DNA of 64,000 nt from Apodospora peruviana. Taxonomy: Eukaryota > Ascomycota > Sordariomycetes > Sordariales > Lasiosphaeriaceae. The notes under the pieces are model-generated. The model saw only the letters and a program-made list of their open reading frames with translations. It did not search any database and was not told the origin of the DNA. The translations under genes and the position numbers were made by a program. Positions 54,985-64,000 of the stretch are shown here, piece by piece. How positions within the stretch are numbered: the first letter of the stretch is position 1; every line of letters starts with the position of its first letter. Where the stretch lies: assembly GCA_033439685.1 (NCBI GenBank), contig JAUEDM010000003.1, forward strand, positions 2,200,001 to 2,264,000, given 5' to 3'.

Positions 54985-55497
54985 GTAGCCGCTGGTGTCA
55001 AGATGTCGAAATTGTCCATGTTTAGATACCTAGGGAACGTTACAAGTAAGGTATTCCGTACATAGAGTTGAGTTGAGTTGCCCCTGAAAATAAGACAAAT
55101 CAAGCATTTGAGTAAAGAAGAGGCTGCTTAAGCAGATAAAGGTCACAATGGGTTTGGTGATATCAACATCCCTCAATATGCATGTGAGGTACGGCAAACC
55201 TATTGATTGATGCCAGCAGTCATTAACATCTATGCCCTTCATTACATTTTGCTGGCTTTTTATACACATAAAATCTTCTCTTTTGATATTGCAACGCCCA
55301 ATGCCAGTATGATGTCCTGTTCCCATCTTTCGTCCAACTTGACGCAACTCAAACAAACAAGAAATGCATAAATGCATAAATGCATAATGGCATAATTGCA
55401 TGATTGCCGCTTTCACTTCATTCGAATAATCCAAAACACACCTCTTCTCCCCCTCGAGGTAAGGTTTCACAACCCACCTAAGAGGTAGTACCAGTCC
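54985..55497. other. Convergent 3' region, FMP32 / LAA1, with octamer repeat
   Basis: 513 bp between convergent stops. It contains an AAATGCAT tandem repeat at 55362-55401 and otherwise AT-rich 3' UTR-like sequence. A minus frame at 55030-55470 has no recognisable similarity. Confidence 0.5.
55362..55401. repeat. 8-bp tandem repeat (AAATGCAT), five units
   Basis: Three exact AAATGCAT units (55362-55385) are followed by AATGGCAT and AATTGCAT. Confidence 0.85.
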
Positions 55498-58400
55498 TTA
55501 CCCCCCGAAATTCATCTTGAGCGCGATACTAGGCTGTCCCGAAGCTTCACCACCGCCACTACCACCACCGCTACCAGCCCTCTGCTCACCACCACCACCA
55601 CCCAGCCTACCGCTCCTGATCACTTCCTCCATGAACCCCTTCTGCGCCTCGCTCATACCGCCCACCACAGCGCGAAAGGCAGTCTGGTTCGCCGACGCCA
55701 GCTCGAGCAATCTCGTGCTCGTCTCGCGGTAGACATCCGTCCCTTCGCTCGCTGCGTGCGAGAGCAGCGTCGGCAGAACGAGGGCCATGGTGATGGCTGT
55801 CGCGTCCTTACTACTAGTGGGTGATGACGACACGACAGCGACGTACTGGCAGAGGGTATGCGTGACCAGCGCCCGGGCGTTTTCCGGGTCTTCGGGGTCC
55901 GTGTTGGTCACGAACGTGATGAGCCGCGGGAGCAGGTTGCGCGCGATGCTCTGGTCTGCCGGGGTGGCGTTCTGTTGTAGGAGCAGCAGACGGATGCAAT
56001 TCGCGGCGATTTTGGCCGTCTATAAAAGATTTCGTGGTTGATTGTGAGTAATGAGGTTTCAAGAGACAGGGTGTGGGAGAGAGTGAGAGTGACAGAAAAA
56101 GGGGTGTAAATAAAAAGAAGTTGTAGCTTACCATACGATCCGTCAAGCAATCCACCACCTCCTCCAAGAACCTCCCGACCAGAGGCTCGCCAGCGCCCAA
56201 TCGGTTCTTGCCGCCCGTAAACAGAATGGTGATCGCCATGAGACAATTCTTGACGCGGGCCAGCGACGTTGCAACTTCGCGCTTCTGCGCGTTCAGGTAG
56301 ATGGACAAGAAGCGCCTCAAACACCCTAGCAGCTGGACATCAGTCGGCGAATGCCCGCCACTTCCCTCTGACGAGGACACCTTCCTCGAGTTCGACATGG
56401 ACGTAATGAAACGCTTCAGCGTCGGCAGACTCTGCGGCACAATCACCTCCTGGCAAGAAGGCGTCGCCAGAATGGTGGCAAATATATGCAAGATGCACGC
56501 ATGCAAATCGGTCTTGATGATGGCGGGGAACACCTCGGCGGCGTCGACCAGCGCGTTCAGCGAGGTCTTGACCAGAAGAATGGCTTCCTCCGTCATCTGG
56601 TGCCGCACCGGCTGGTGGGTCTCGTTGAGATTGGGCAGCAACCCGGACAAGACAAGCACGATGATCCGCGTAAGCTCAAACAGCTGCTCAATGTCCTCTG
56701 ACAGCTCGCTGTTGTCCGCGTCATCCTGCTTTCTGGCAGCCGCCGGATGAGACACGCACAGGGCCCTCGCAATCTCGACAATGACCCCCTGGACGTCGAG
56801 GCCCTCGGTCAGAACAAGACGGTCGAGCAGGTCCATTGTCTCGGAGAAGATGGCCTCTCGGTAGATGGCGTGGCCCGACACGCTAGGATGCAAGATCTTT
56901 TTCAGCGCGCGCAGGATCTCGAGCGTCTGTTCTTGTGTCGCGAGGGACTCGCTCTTACCTGGCTTGGTGGCAAGAGCCTCGAACGCGATGCCAAAGAGAA
57001 CGAAAAAGAAGGCCACCGGCTCATCGCGATAGTTGATGTGATCAACTCCTTTTTTCGCGATGCGGCCGTTGGTGTTGGGGCCTGACAGTTCCTTGCCATC
57101 AAGAGCGTCAAACACAAACTCGCTGTCTTGCTCGATAAGACTGGCAATAGCGTCCACCAATTTCAACCAAGAGTCTTGGTAGAATTTGAGCAGCGTCTCT
57201 CGGTTCAAAGCAGCATAAACAGTGTCTAAGCTTCCGGAGAGAGATGGAGGCCCAAGAGTCATGGAGATGTCAGGCTCGAACCGCAGCCGTGCAAACTCGC
57301 GGAGAGACTCCAGCCACAGCGGTGTGAGCGTTCCGATATGCGGCTTGAGGACATCAAGGAGATACTTCTGCTCCGAACTTGCGACCTGCAGCTCAGCCCA
57401 AGCAGCAAAAACAGACATTTTGACCATGACCTGAGCATTGGAGCTGAGTCCTTTCAAATCACCGATACCGGCATTCTCGTCTTCAGTCGCAAAGTTCTCT
57501 AAGGAGCTCACCAGCGTCTTCAGAATCCTCCCCATTCTGTCAACATCAGTGACAATCCCCGTAGACACGAAGCTCGCGCAGACATCCACCGCTTCAGACG
57601 CCAGCTCGGGCGAAGAGTCCGCAGCGAAAGCCGGCGTCAGGGCCGAGCTAATTTGCGCCTGATACTGCTCAAGCAGCATGGCCTCCTCAAAATCTGGGTC
57701 TGGTGTCTTGCCAAACATCTTCAGGACAGCCCCGATGATCTTCAACCCCCAGATCCGCTGCTCCAGCACGCCGGACGTAGATGCCGAAAATGCCATGCGT
57801 ACAACATCCGCAATTTTATTCTGAAGAGCGACCTGCGCAGGCGAATGGCCATTGGTGGCAACGTCCTTGGCAATGAGAATAAAAATGTCGTTTAGGCAGT
57901 CCATGGCAAAGGTGGTGACTTGCCATCTCAGGGGCTCGACATCTGAACCGCTCGGCGCATCTTTGTCGTCTTTGGTGCCACCTCCGGCATTGGCGAAACC
58001 AGCGACTTCTTCATCCTGGAGGTCAATCCCAGCATTCTTCTTCTTGATAACAGTAGCAGCGGCCACAGCTTCCTTTGGCCTCGTCATCTTAAGAACATGC
58101 TGGAAGCGCCGGAGCCAGGCCTCGGTATCGGATAGACATGTCTGGCGCATCCAATTTCTGAGGATGTTGCGCATTCCTTCGTGGTCGGGAGCCGAGTCAA
58201 GGACCAGCCAAAGCTGGTCTTCAAACCCCTGTTCTGCGGCCTTGATGACATCGTCGGGGTTTCTCTTCATAAGGTTATACAGGCCGTCTACAGCAACGTC
58301 GCGGAGGACAGGATAATCAGAGTTGAGGTAACGCTGAAGTGTCCTCACGTAGTCGTTGAAGTGCATGTACCCGGGGGCGTAGAGTGTGAGATGTTCCAGA

Positions 58401-61400
58401 CACGCCAGACTAGCCCGCTGAACTTGGAGGTCCTCTTCTTCCTGGAAATATCCGACAAGGGTGAGTATTAACTCTCTAGACTTCAGCGAGTCCTGGAGAT
58501 CGGGGCCAAGAACATTGATCAGCGAGTCCACGCAGCGGGCCATCGCCGCAGACGAAGGTAGCTCGACCTCCAGGTTCATAGTGATCGCGGACGGCACTTC
58601 AGGATTGTGTGTGTCCGAGACGTAAAGCTTGGCAACCATGCCCAACGTACTGGAGACGTAACTAGCGAATCCTAGTCCGGCGGCATCTGACACACGTGCA
58701 ACAGCCTCGAGAGCCCAGAAGTGAACAGTAGGATGAGGATCGTTGCACAGAGACATGAGAATGTTGAGGATAGTCTTGAGGTGGTACCCTGCCGCCATGC
58801 TCCCAATCTTTGTTTGAATACAGCCCAGAGCCATAGCGCAGCCCGCTCTCGCGCTTGGTTCTCTGTTGACGACTATTGTGTCGACGAGGAACTTGATCTC
58901 GTGATTTGTAAAGGCATTACCACAGGTGCTGCAAAGTCGTGCGGTTGCCTCGTATGCAATGCCTCGAAGATATTGGTCAGGGTCCAACACAAAGTTCCGG
59001 AGTTGTTCCTGTATGAGTTTCTCAACCGCGATGTTTGTGATGTCCCCGGGAGGCGATTTGGTCTCTTTAACCGCTACTCGTAGAGTTGACAGAAGCGCAG
59101 TGGCCACATTTACGTTGATAGCAGCTCTCCGGCCGAGGTCGCGCTGCAGTGAGCCAGCAGCAACAAATGTCGTAACCTGCTCCAAAACGCTTTCTTGAAC
59201 TTTTGGAGGGGTTAGGGGAAAGACAAACGCAAATAGTTGGATGGCCATGTTCACCACCTCTGTGGCGGGTGGATCGGGAAGTTCAGACCCAGCTGGATTG
59301 CCAATGTAGAGCACCGACGCATCGTGCTCGAGCGTACCGCACAAAGGTGAGAGAAGGAGCTTCTCGATGCGCTCTTCCGGTCCATCTTGATTGGGTAATG
59401 AGCTGTCCAAAATGCTTTCCTGCTGTCCAGGGAGACTCCTGATATTGAAGCCTCTGACCAGGCCGGTCACACCGAAACCAGAGTTGTCACCAACATCCCA
59501 TATTGTCTCGAATGCCCCTGCTGCATTCGCGATAGAGGCACTGAGAGAACTCGGGGTGTAGTTGTCCGGATCTGCGAAGAGCGAGATGGCGAGAGTGAGG
59601 AGGTTGGACTGTAAAAGCGCTTCGATGCCACCTGCAGGACTGACGTTTACCAGCTTCGTGTAACACTGAAGCACTCTGCGTTTTACCATGATCTCCAGAT
59701 CTTGGAGCTGCAGAGCTGGCGTCAACCTCTCATTAATATCTTCTGCAGTCTTCTTTGAAGGTAGCGTCCTCAGAAAGGCGGTAGTGCTCTGTAACATGGT
59801 GGCGATCCTCTTGGAGACGTCAACAGTCAAGAGACGGCTATTGAACTGCAGGAACGCCAGGATCGAGCCAAGGGCGCATTCCCGGACGTGGGTTAAGAAG
59901 GAGGCATTTAGATAATTCCTGTGGACACTGCTGTCTTTTGACAGCACCTTTGGGAGTGCGTTTTTCCAAAGCAGAAGCAACTGCGACAGATGGATCTTGA
60001 CAAAGTTGGGTCCCAGGGACATGAGTCCCCCGATCAGCATCCAAGCGACCTGGATCTGGGTACTCGCCATTCGGAGCTCTGATGTTCCACTCGTCTTGAG
60101 CAGGTTCGTAGCCATAGTCAAGACTCGGCTATTGATCTCAACCGAGCCATACAATGGCCGAAGTGGACTGGCACTAAGGCTAGCCGCCAGGCCATGGGCA
60201 AAGCCGATGCACCGGCGAGGTGAGTGACGCCCTCCTCCGAGCAGCCCCAATTCTCTGCTGAGACTGTTCATGCATACCGACAAACAAGGGAGGAGCTGTT
60301 GCGGACAGGCAAGCAGGAAAGTCTTCATGCAAGACGACGCATACACTTGAACGGTGTAGCTTGGGTGTTGGAGCACCTGCAAGAGGCCGTCGCGGCAGGG
60401 CTCCGCGAAGTTGTTTGCTGCCGTGCCGAGCGTATTGATAAGGGAGCCGAGGGCACCCAACGAGACGATCAATGTCTGCTTGGTAGGCTCCGGCCTTTCT
60501 TTGAGAGCTTGCGGATAGTTCTTGAGAACATCGTTGATGAGAATCTTGGAAGCGGAGATCTGGCCCGACTCGCCCAGTATCTTCTTTCCAATGACATCTT
60601 GAAGAATGATATCAACCATGCGCCTAGAAATTAACAGGCGGTAACGGTTGTTGGCTATGTTGTTATGGCCTAAAAGCTCCAGCGTGAGATTTTCGACAAT
60701 AGGGAGGTAATTAGTCTCTACAGTCCGCTCCCCTAGCTTTTGCAGCACGTTTCCGTAACAGACAGCAATGGCAGCCCTAGCTCTGTTCGTAGTAGACATG
60801 CGTACGAACTGAGAGGTCAGTGTTTTGAGCACGTCAGCCAGCGACAGCGCTAAAACCTGGGATTTCTTCGCCGGCGCTGGGCTTTCCGACCGCGCTGGCA
60901 TATCGTCGTCGTCTTCGAGCGAGCCTGGCTGGGTGGACTGCCGCCTCACTGCCCTGGACTTTGACCGCTTAATCAATGGCAGGGGCGCCTCGCCAACGGC
61001 CGTCGCAGAATAACCTCCAACAAGGGCCACAGCAAGGCACTCCGCCGCCGCAAACCGGGCCTGGGACGCAGCCGAGTCGAAGGTCTTCATCATTGTGGAA
61101 CGGAGGCTGTCGAAATCGCTCGAGTTCTGGAAATAGGGTGTGCTCTGCACGAGGGATCGCAAACAACGGCAAGCAGAGACGATTACCAGCGAACCCTTGT
61201 CGCTTGTTGCGTGATTTCTCGATTGCTTCCATATGTCCCTTGCAATGTTTTCATCCATGCTCCCCTGAATCATCCTAGCAATCTTGCCCAAAGCAGTGAA
61301 CACAGCAGCGCGAAGCCCGGCATTGCTTGAGGATGCTTTCAGAAGCTTTAGGAGCGCCGTACAGGCTAGCTGGTGCAGACCAATTGCGCTGTCACCGGCG

Positions 61401-61879
61401 GACCCGTAGACATCGCCCAGACAGACCACAGCCGCATGTCTTGTCCGGTTTTCGACCTCGCTCTTGGACTTTCCACCTGATATGATGGCCACTAATTCAC
61501 TGACTGTCTCGAACAGCAACTTCCTGTCCCCTTTCTCAAAGATGTACGCGATACATCTCCCTAGTGTGTTGCGTATGACCCTGCTCGGAGACGGGGAGGA
61601 GAGGTTGAGGATCTTGAAGACCTCCTTTTTGAGGTAGAACTGCTGCGAGGTGCAGTCGTCAGGCAAGAGTGCCAGGACATGGTTGCTAAGAGTCGATACA
61701 AAAGTCAACAGAAACAAGTCCTGTTGCTCTTCAGGGAGTGCTCGAAGCTTCGAGACGTCGAGCTCCGGGTTCGAGCTTGTTTCGGCCGATGCAAGCGTCG
61801 AAGCCGGAGTTGTAGCATTGCGGGCGCGTTCGACGTTCGAATCCCGGGGCTCATCCGGAGCCGCTGCTGAAGAGGACAT
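55498..61879 (-). CDS. LAA1: HEAT-repeat AP-1 accessory protein, LAA1/HEATR5 family
   Basis: Two exons, 61879-56132 and 56019-55498, giving 2089 aa. A disordered 35-residue start is followed by LDVSKLRALPEEQQDLFLLTF, KKEVFKILNLSSPSPSRVIR and NTLGRCIAYIFEKGDRKLLF, the conserved N-terminus of HEATR5/Laa1. Alpha-helical HEAT repeats then run almost the whole length, for example HPTVHFWALEAVARVSDAAG and SARAGCAMALGCIQTKIGSM. Family knowledge: Laa1 binds the AP-1 clathrin adaptor and is needed for its localisation and traffic between the trans-Golgi and endosomes. The 112 bp intron (ATG|GTAAGC...TATAG|ACG) near the 3' end is in phase 0. Ignoring it gives a shorter, unrelated tail. The true C-terminus is Gly-rich, ending ALKMNFGG. 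It is the longest gene in the window. Confidence 0.9.
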
Positions 61880-62370
61880 CCGGAGATTGGTTCTCTGGCG
61901 CAGTTCCTGGGCCGACTATTGGCTTTATCGGACTGTCGTTTTTGTTGCTGCGCAAGAAGGGGAGGACAGCAAGGTAGGTCAGGGGTATAGGTATCCAGCA
62001 TCTAGAATTCGGTTGAATGACGGAACAGCTCACAGGTCGACAGACAGCCCAGGCCAAGCGCTCGAGTGGTGTACGACCCACACTTGTTCCCGGCCCGCAC
62101 TGGAGTGTGAGAGCCGCTCCCGCCCCCATGACCGGCAAGCTACGGCATTGGGCGCTAATTTAATACCACGAAGAGAGCTCTGGAGCAATTGACGCGATTG
62201 CAAATTGGAGATATTTCGAGCTTCAGGTCTTTCCCCCCCCCGAAGCAAACTTCTCGCGGCAACCAACAATTTTGAATTATTTTACATTCTTTTGGCTTGT
62301 ATATTTCTCTCCTATCTTTTCAATGTACTAAAATAATTAGAATCTGAAAACGATTCTGCGACAACCCACG
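61880..62370. promoter_or_regulatory. Divergent promoter, LAA1 / TACO1-like gene
   Basis: 491 bp of divergent upstream DNA. The half near the TACO1-like gene is AT-rich (62265-62345), a probable core promoter and leader. No defined motif. Confidence 0.4.
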
Positions 62371-63339
62371 ATGGCCTCCTTCCTACGGAGCGTCGCCCCG
62401 TTCATTCGACCAACTCAAACGAATCCCAAGATATGCGCCCAGTGTCGCCGTTCGTTTCTCACGAGTCGGCCTCTGTACAGTGGCCACAATAAATGGTCCA
62501 AAATTAGACATGGAAAGGCCGCCAACGATGCCGTAAAAACGCGCGTGCGATCTCAGGCCTCGAAAGATATTGTGCTCGCCTCACAACGTTCGTCTCCCGT
62601 CTCCCACCTGGCTCCCTCCTCGGCGTCCGTCCCTTGAAACTCACCTTTCGCCAAAACATCTTTACCAGTGTACGGACCCGACCCCAACATGAATCCTCAG
62701 CTAGCTACGGCGATAGCAGCGGCAAAGAAAGCCAGCGTTCCCAAAGCGGTGATTGAAGTGGCCATCGCGCGCGGCCAGGGCAGGTCGAGCAGCGGCACCG
62801 CCCTAGAACCGATGCTCTACGAGGCCATGATGCCGCCGGGCACCGCCATCATAGTCGACGTCCAGACAGAGAGCAAGACGCGGGTCCTGCAGGACTTGAA
62901 CCAGATGGTTAAAAAGGCGAACGGGGCTCAAGGCACGTCCAAATTCTTCTTCACCAGAGCCGGGCGCGTAATATTCGAGAAGGGCGGGCCAACAGACATA
63001 GACAAGATCATGGACGACGCCATAGAAGCCGGGGCCGAAGATCTCGAGAACGACGAAGCAGGCAATATCGTTGTCTGGACTGAACCGAGCCAAACCATGC
63101 AGGTCAGCAAGGTCATCGCCGCCAAGTTCGGCCTCAACGTCCTTGAGTCGGGTATCGTCTGGTCGGCGAACGAGGACACCAAGGTCAGGCTGGACTCATC
63201 GGTCGAGTCTACTATCTTGGCCGACCTGCTCGCTGCCATGAGCGAGTACCCAGATGTTCAGGCCATTTACTGCAACGCCACCAAGGGCAATATGACCGAG
63301 GAAGAGTGGGAGAGGATAGAGGAGAATCTCGGCACGTAA
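62371..63339 (+). CDS. YebC/TACO1-family mitochondrial translation factor
   Basis: Two exons, 62371-62587 and 62669-63339, giving 295 aa. The N-terminal 35 residues (SFLRSVAPFIRPTQTN...RSFLTSRPLY) look like a mitochondrial presequence. The YebC signature SGHNKWSKIRHGKAANDA follows. Further family blocks are YGPDPNMNPQLATAIAAAKK, YEAMMPPGTAIIVDVQTES, KFFFTRAGRVIF, DAIEAGAEDLENDE and ESGIVWSANEDTKV. Family knowledge: human TACO1 activates translation of COX1 mRNA, and yeast Dpc29 is the homologue acting with the mitoribosome; bacterial YebC is linked to ribosome or transcription control. The intron splits Leu (C|GTTCGT...CCAG|TG). It converges on PET100, 288 bp apart. Confidence 0.92.
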
Positions 63340-63403
63340 AAAAAACAAATAGCCACAGATGTAATAAAACCCAACCAAAAAATTTGTACAGTGAGATATC
63401 ATG

Positions 63404-63430
63404 GTCCAACAGAGTCCAACAGAGTCCAAC
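63404..63430. repeat. 10-bp tandem repeat (GTCCAACAGA), 2.7 copies
   Basis: Copies at 63404-63413 and 63414-63423 and a partial one at 63424-63430, in the shared 3' region of the TACO1-like and PET100 genes. Confidence 0.85.
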
Positions 63431-63627
63431 CAGGGTGTCAAATATGCAGGACGAATGGTTCCCGTTTTCGATAATCCCCCTGAAAACGCCAATTGTAACC
63501 AAAGAATGATGTACTCTTTTCCCCACCCGCCACCGTCAAAGTTGTCCCCTTCTATACTCATACAATCCCATCGACAGGATTTACCATACTCTCGAATCCC
63601 TGCACCCATGATACCCCCTTCGCTGTC

Positions 63628-64000
63628 CTACTGCCGAGAATCATCCGCCTGCTGTGCTTGCGCCTGTGCCTGTTGTTGACGAGCTTGCGCCTGAGCCTCG
63701 GCCGCCAGCCTCCTGTCGCGCAGGTATAGCCTCTTAGCCCGGAGCCTCTCAAGCTCGGCGTTAATCTCGTCGCGGTCGGTCGGCACCTTGTTGGTCTGCT
63801 CGGGCTTGGGCCAGAAGTCGGGCACCGAGAAGCGGCTGTCGAGGTTGGTGCCGAAGTAGTACATGATCCCGATGGGGAACATGAGGTACATGCCGAACTT
63901 TGCGGTCCCAAATATTGTTAGTCCGGTCAGAGGTCTCGGAAAAGGGAGGGGAGGGGAGGCGCCACGACGGCATGGGAATAGGGGAGCGAAATTTACCTTG
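63628..64000 (-). CDS. PET100: Cytochrome c oxidase assembly chaperone PET100, 3' part
   Basis: The last exon is 63897-63628. An intron spans 63996-63898 (GTAAAT...CAAAG), and the tip of the previous exon is at 63997-64000, ending in an AAG codon; the start lies beyond the window. The visible protein begins FGMYLMFPIGIMYYFGTN (membrane helix) and continues LDSRFSVPDFWPKPEQTNKV, the diagnostic Pet100 block. A charged coiled-coil and a Gln/Ala-rich tail (ARQQQAQAQAQQA) follow. The visible part is 90 residues including the stop codon; the family is about 100-120. Family knowledge: Pet100 is an inner-membrane protein that gathers COX subunits VII, VIIa and VIII for complex IV assembly. Confidence 0.9.
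   Translation of the reverse strand, partial: KVNFAPLFPCRRGASPPLPFPRPLTGLTIFGTAKFGMYLMFPIGIMYYFGTNLDSRFSVPDFWPKPEQTNKVPTDRDEINAELERLRAKRLYLRDRRLAAEAQAQARQQQAQAQAQQADDSRQ

Noticed and set aside
61800..61830. GTTCGAATCCCGGGG resembling a tRNA T-arm (box B)
   Set aside because: It lies inside LAA1 coding sequence on the other strand, with no A box or acceptor stem at the right distance.

Overview
The window is nuclear DNA of a filamentous ascomycete (Pezizomycotina), most likely a Sordariomycete close to the Sordariales. The evidence is short GT-AG introns of about 50-150 bp with CTAAC/CTGAC-type branch sites, GC-rich exons, ascomycete versions of every recognisable protein, and many intergenic TAGGTACCTA-like motifs. 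I saw no bacterial operon, CRISPR array, rRNA, tRNA or intact transposon. Exon joins were worked out by hand from splice signals, reading frame and family similarity. For every complete gene the exon lengths sum to a multiple of three.

Layout. 1-2809 (-) is the 5' part of an FMP27/Hobbit bridge-like lipid transfer protein. 4664-5595 (-) is a Tim17/22/23-like membrane protein. 6233-15690 holds three translation genes: eIF4B (+), the ribosome-maturation GTPase EFL1/RIA1 (-) and eIF3 subunit L (+). A 4.4 kb gap leads to a universal-stress-protein gene with a 1 kb intron (20048-22695, +), a Golgi pH regulator family protein (24241-26094, +) and kynureninase (26461-28058, -). A 5.3 kb gap precedes the large NAD-glutamate dehydrogenase GDH2 (33372-36778, +). 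Then come prephenate dehydrogenase (38429-40344, -), an RCC1-repeat ATS1/KTI13-like protein (40795-41952, +), the checkpoint clamp subunit RAD9 (42113-43817, -), an F-box/LRR-like protein (44479-46302, +) and a vacuolar PHO8-type alkaline phosphatase (46893-48823, -). Next are a small NTF2-like protein (49929-50435, +) and an unusual alpha/beta-hydrolase fused to a capping-enzyme-type (DUSP11/Mce1-like) cysteine phosphatase (50680-52598, -). The right end holds an FMP32/MCUR1-like inner-membrane protein (53526-54984, +), the AP-1 accessory HEAT protein LAA1/HEATR5 (55498-61879, -), a YebC/TACO1 mitochondrial translation factor (62371-63339, +) and the COX chaperone PET100 (63628 to beyond 64000, -).

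These are mainly housekeeping genes alternating in strand, so most intergenic regions are shared divergent promoters or convergent 3' ends. Loose functional groupings are visible: translation at 6-16 kb, amino-acid and nitrogen metabolism at 26-40 kb, and cytochrome-oxidase biogenesis at 53-64 kb. The most unusual gene is the hydrolase-phosphatase fusion, because fungi cap mRNA with an unrelated metal-dependent triphosphatase. Other points of interest are two unusually long introns, a degenerate direct repeat at 49.05-49.89 kb, and a recurring TTCTAGAAGC word in intergenic DNA.
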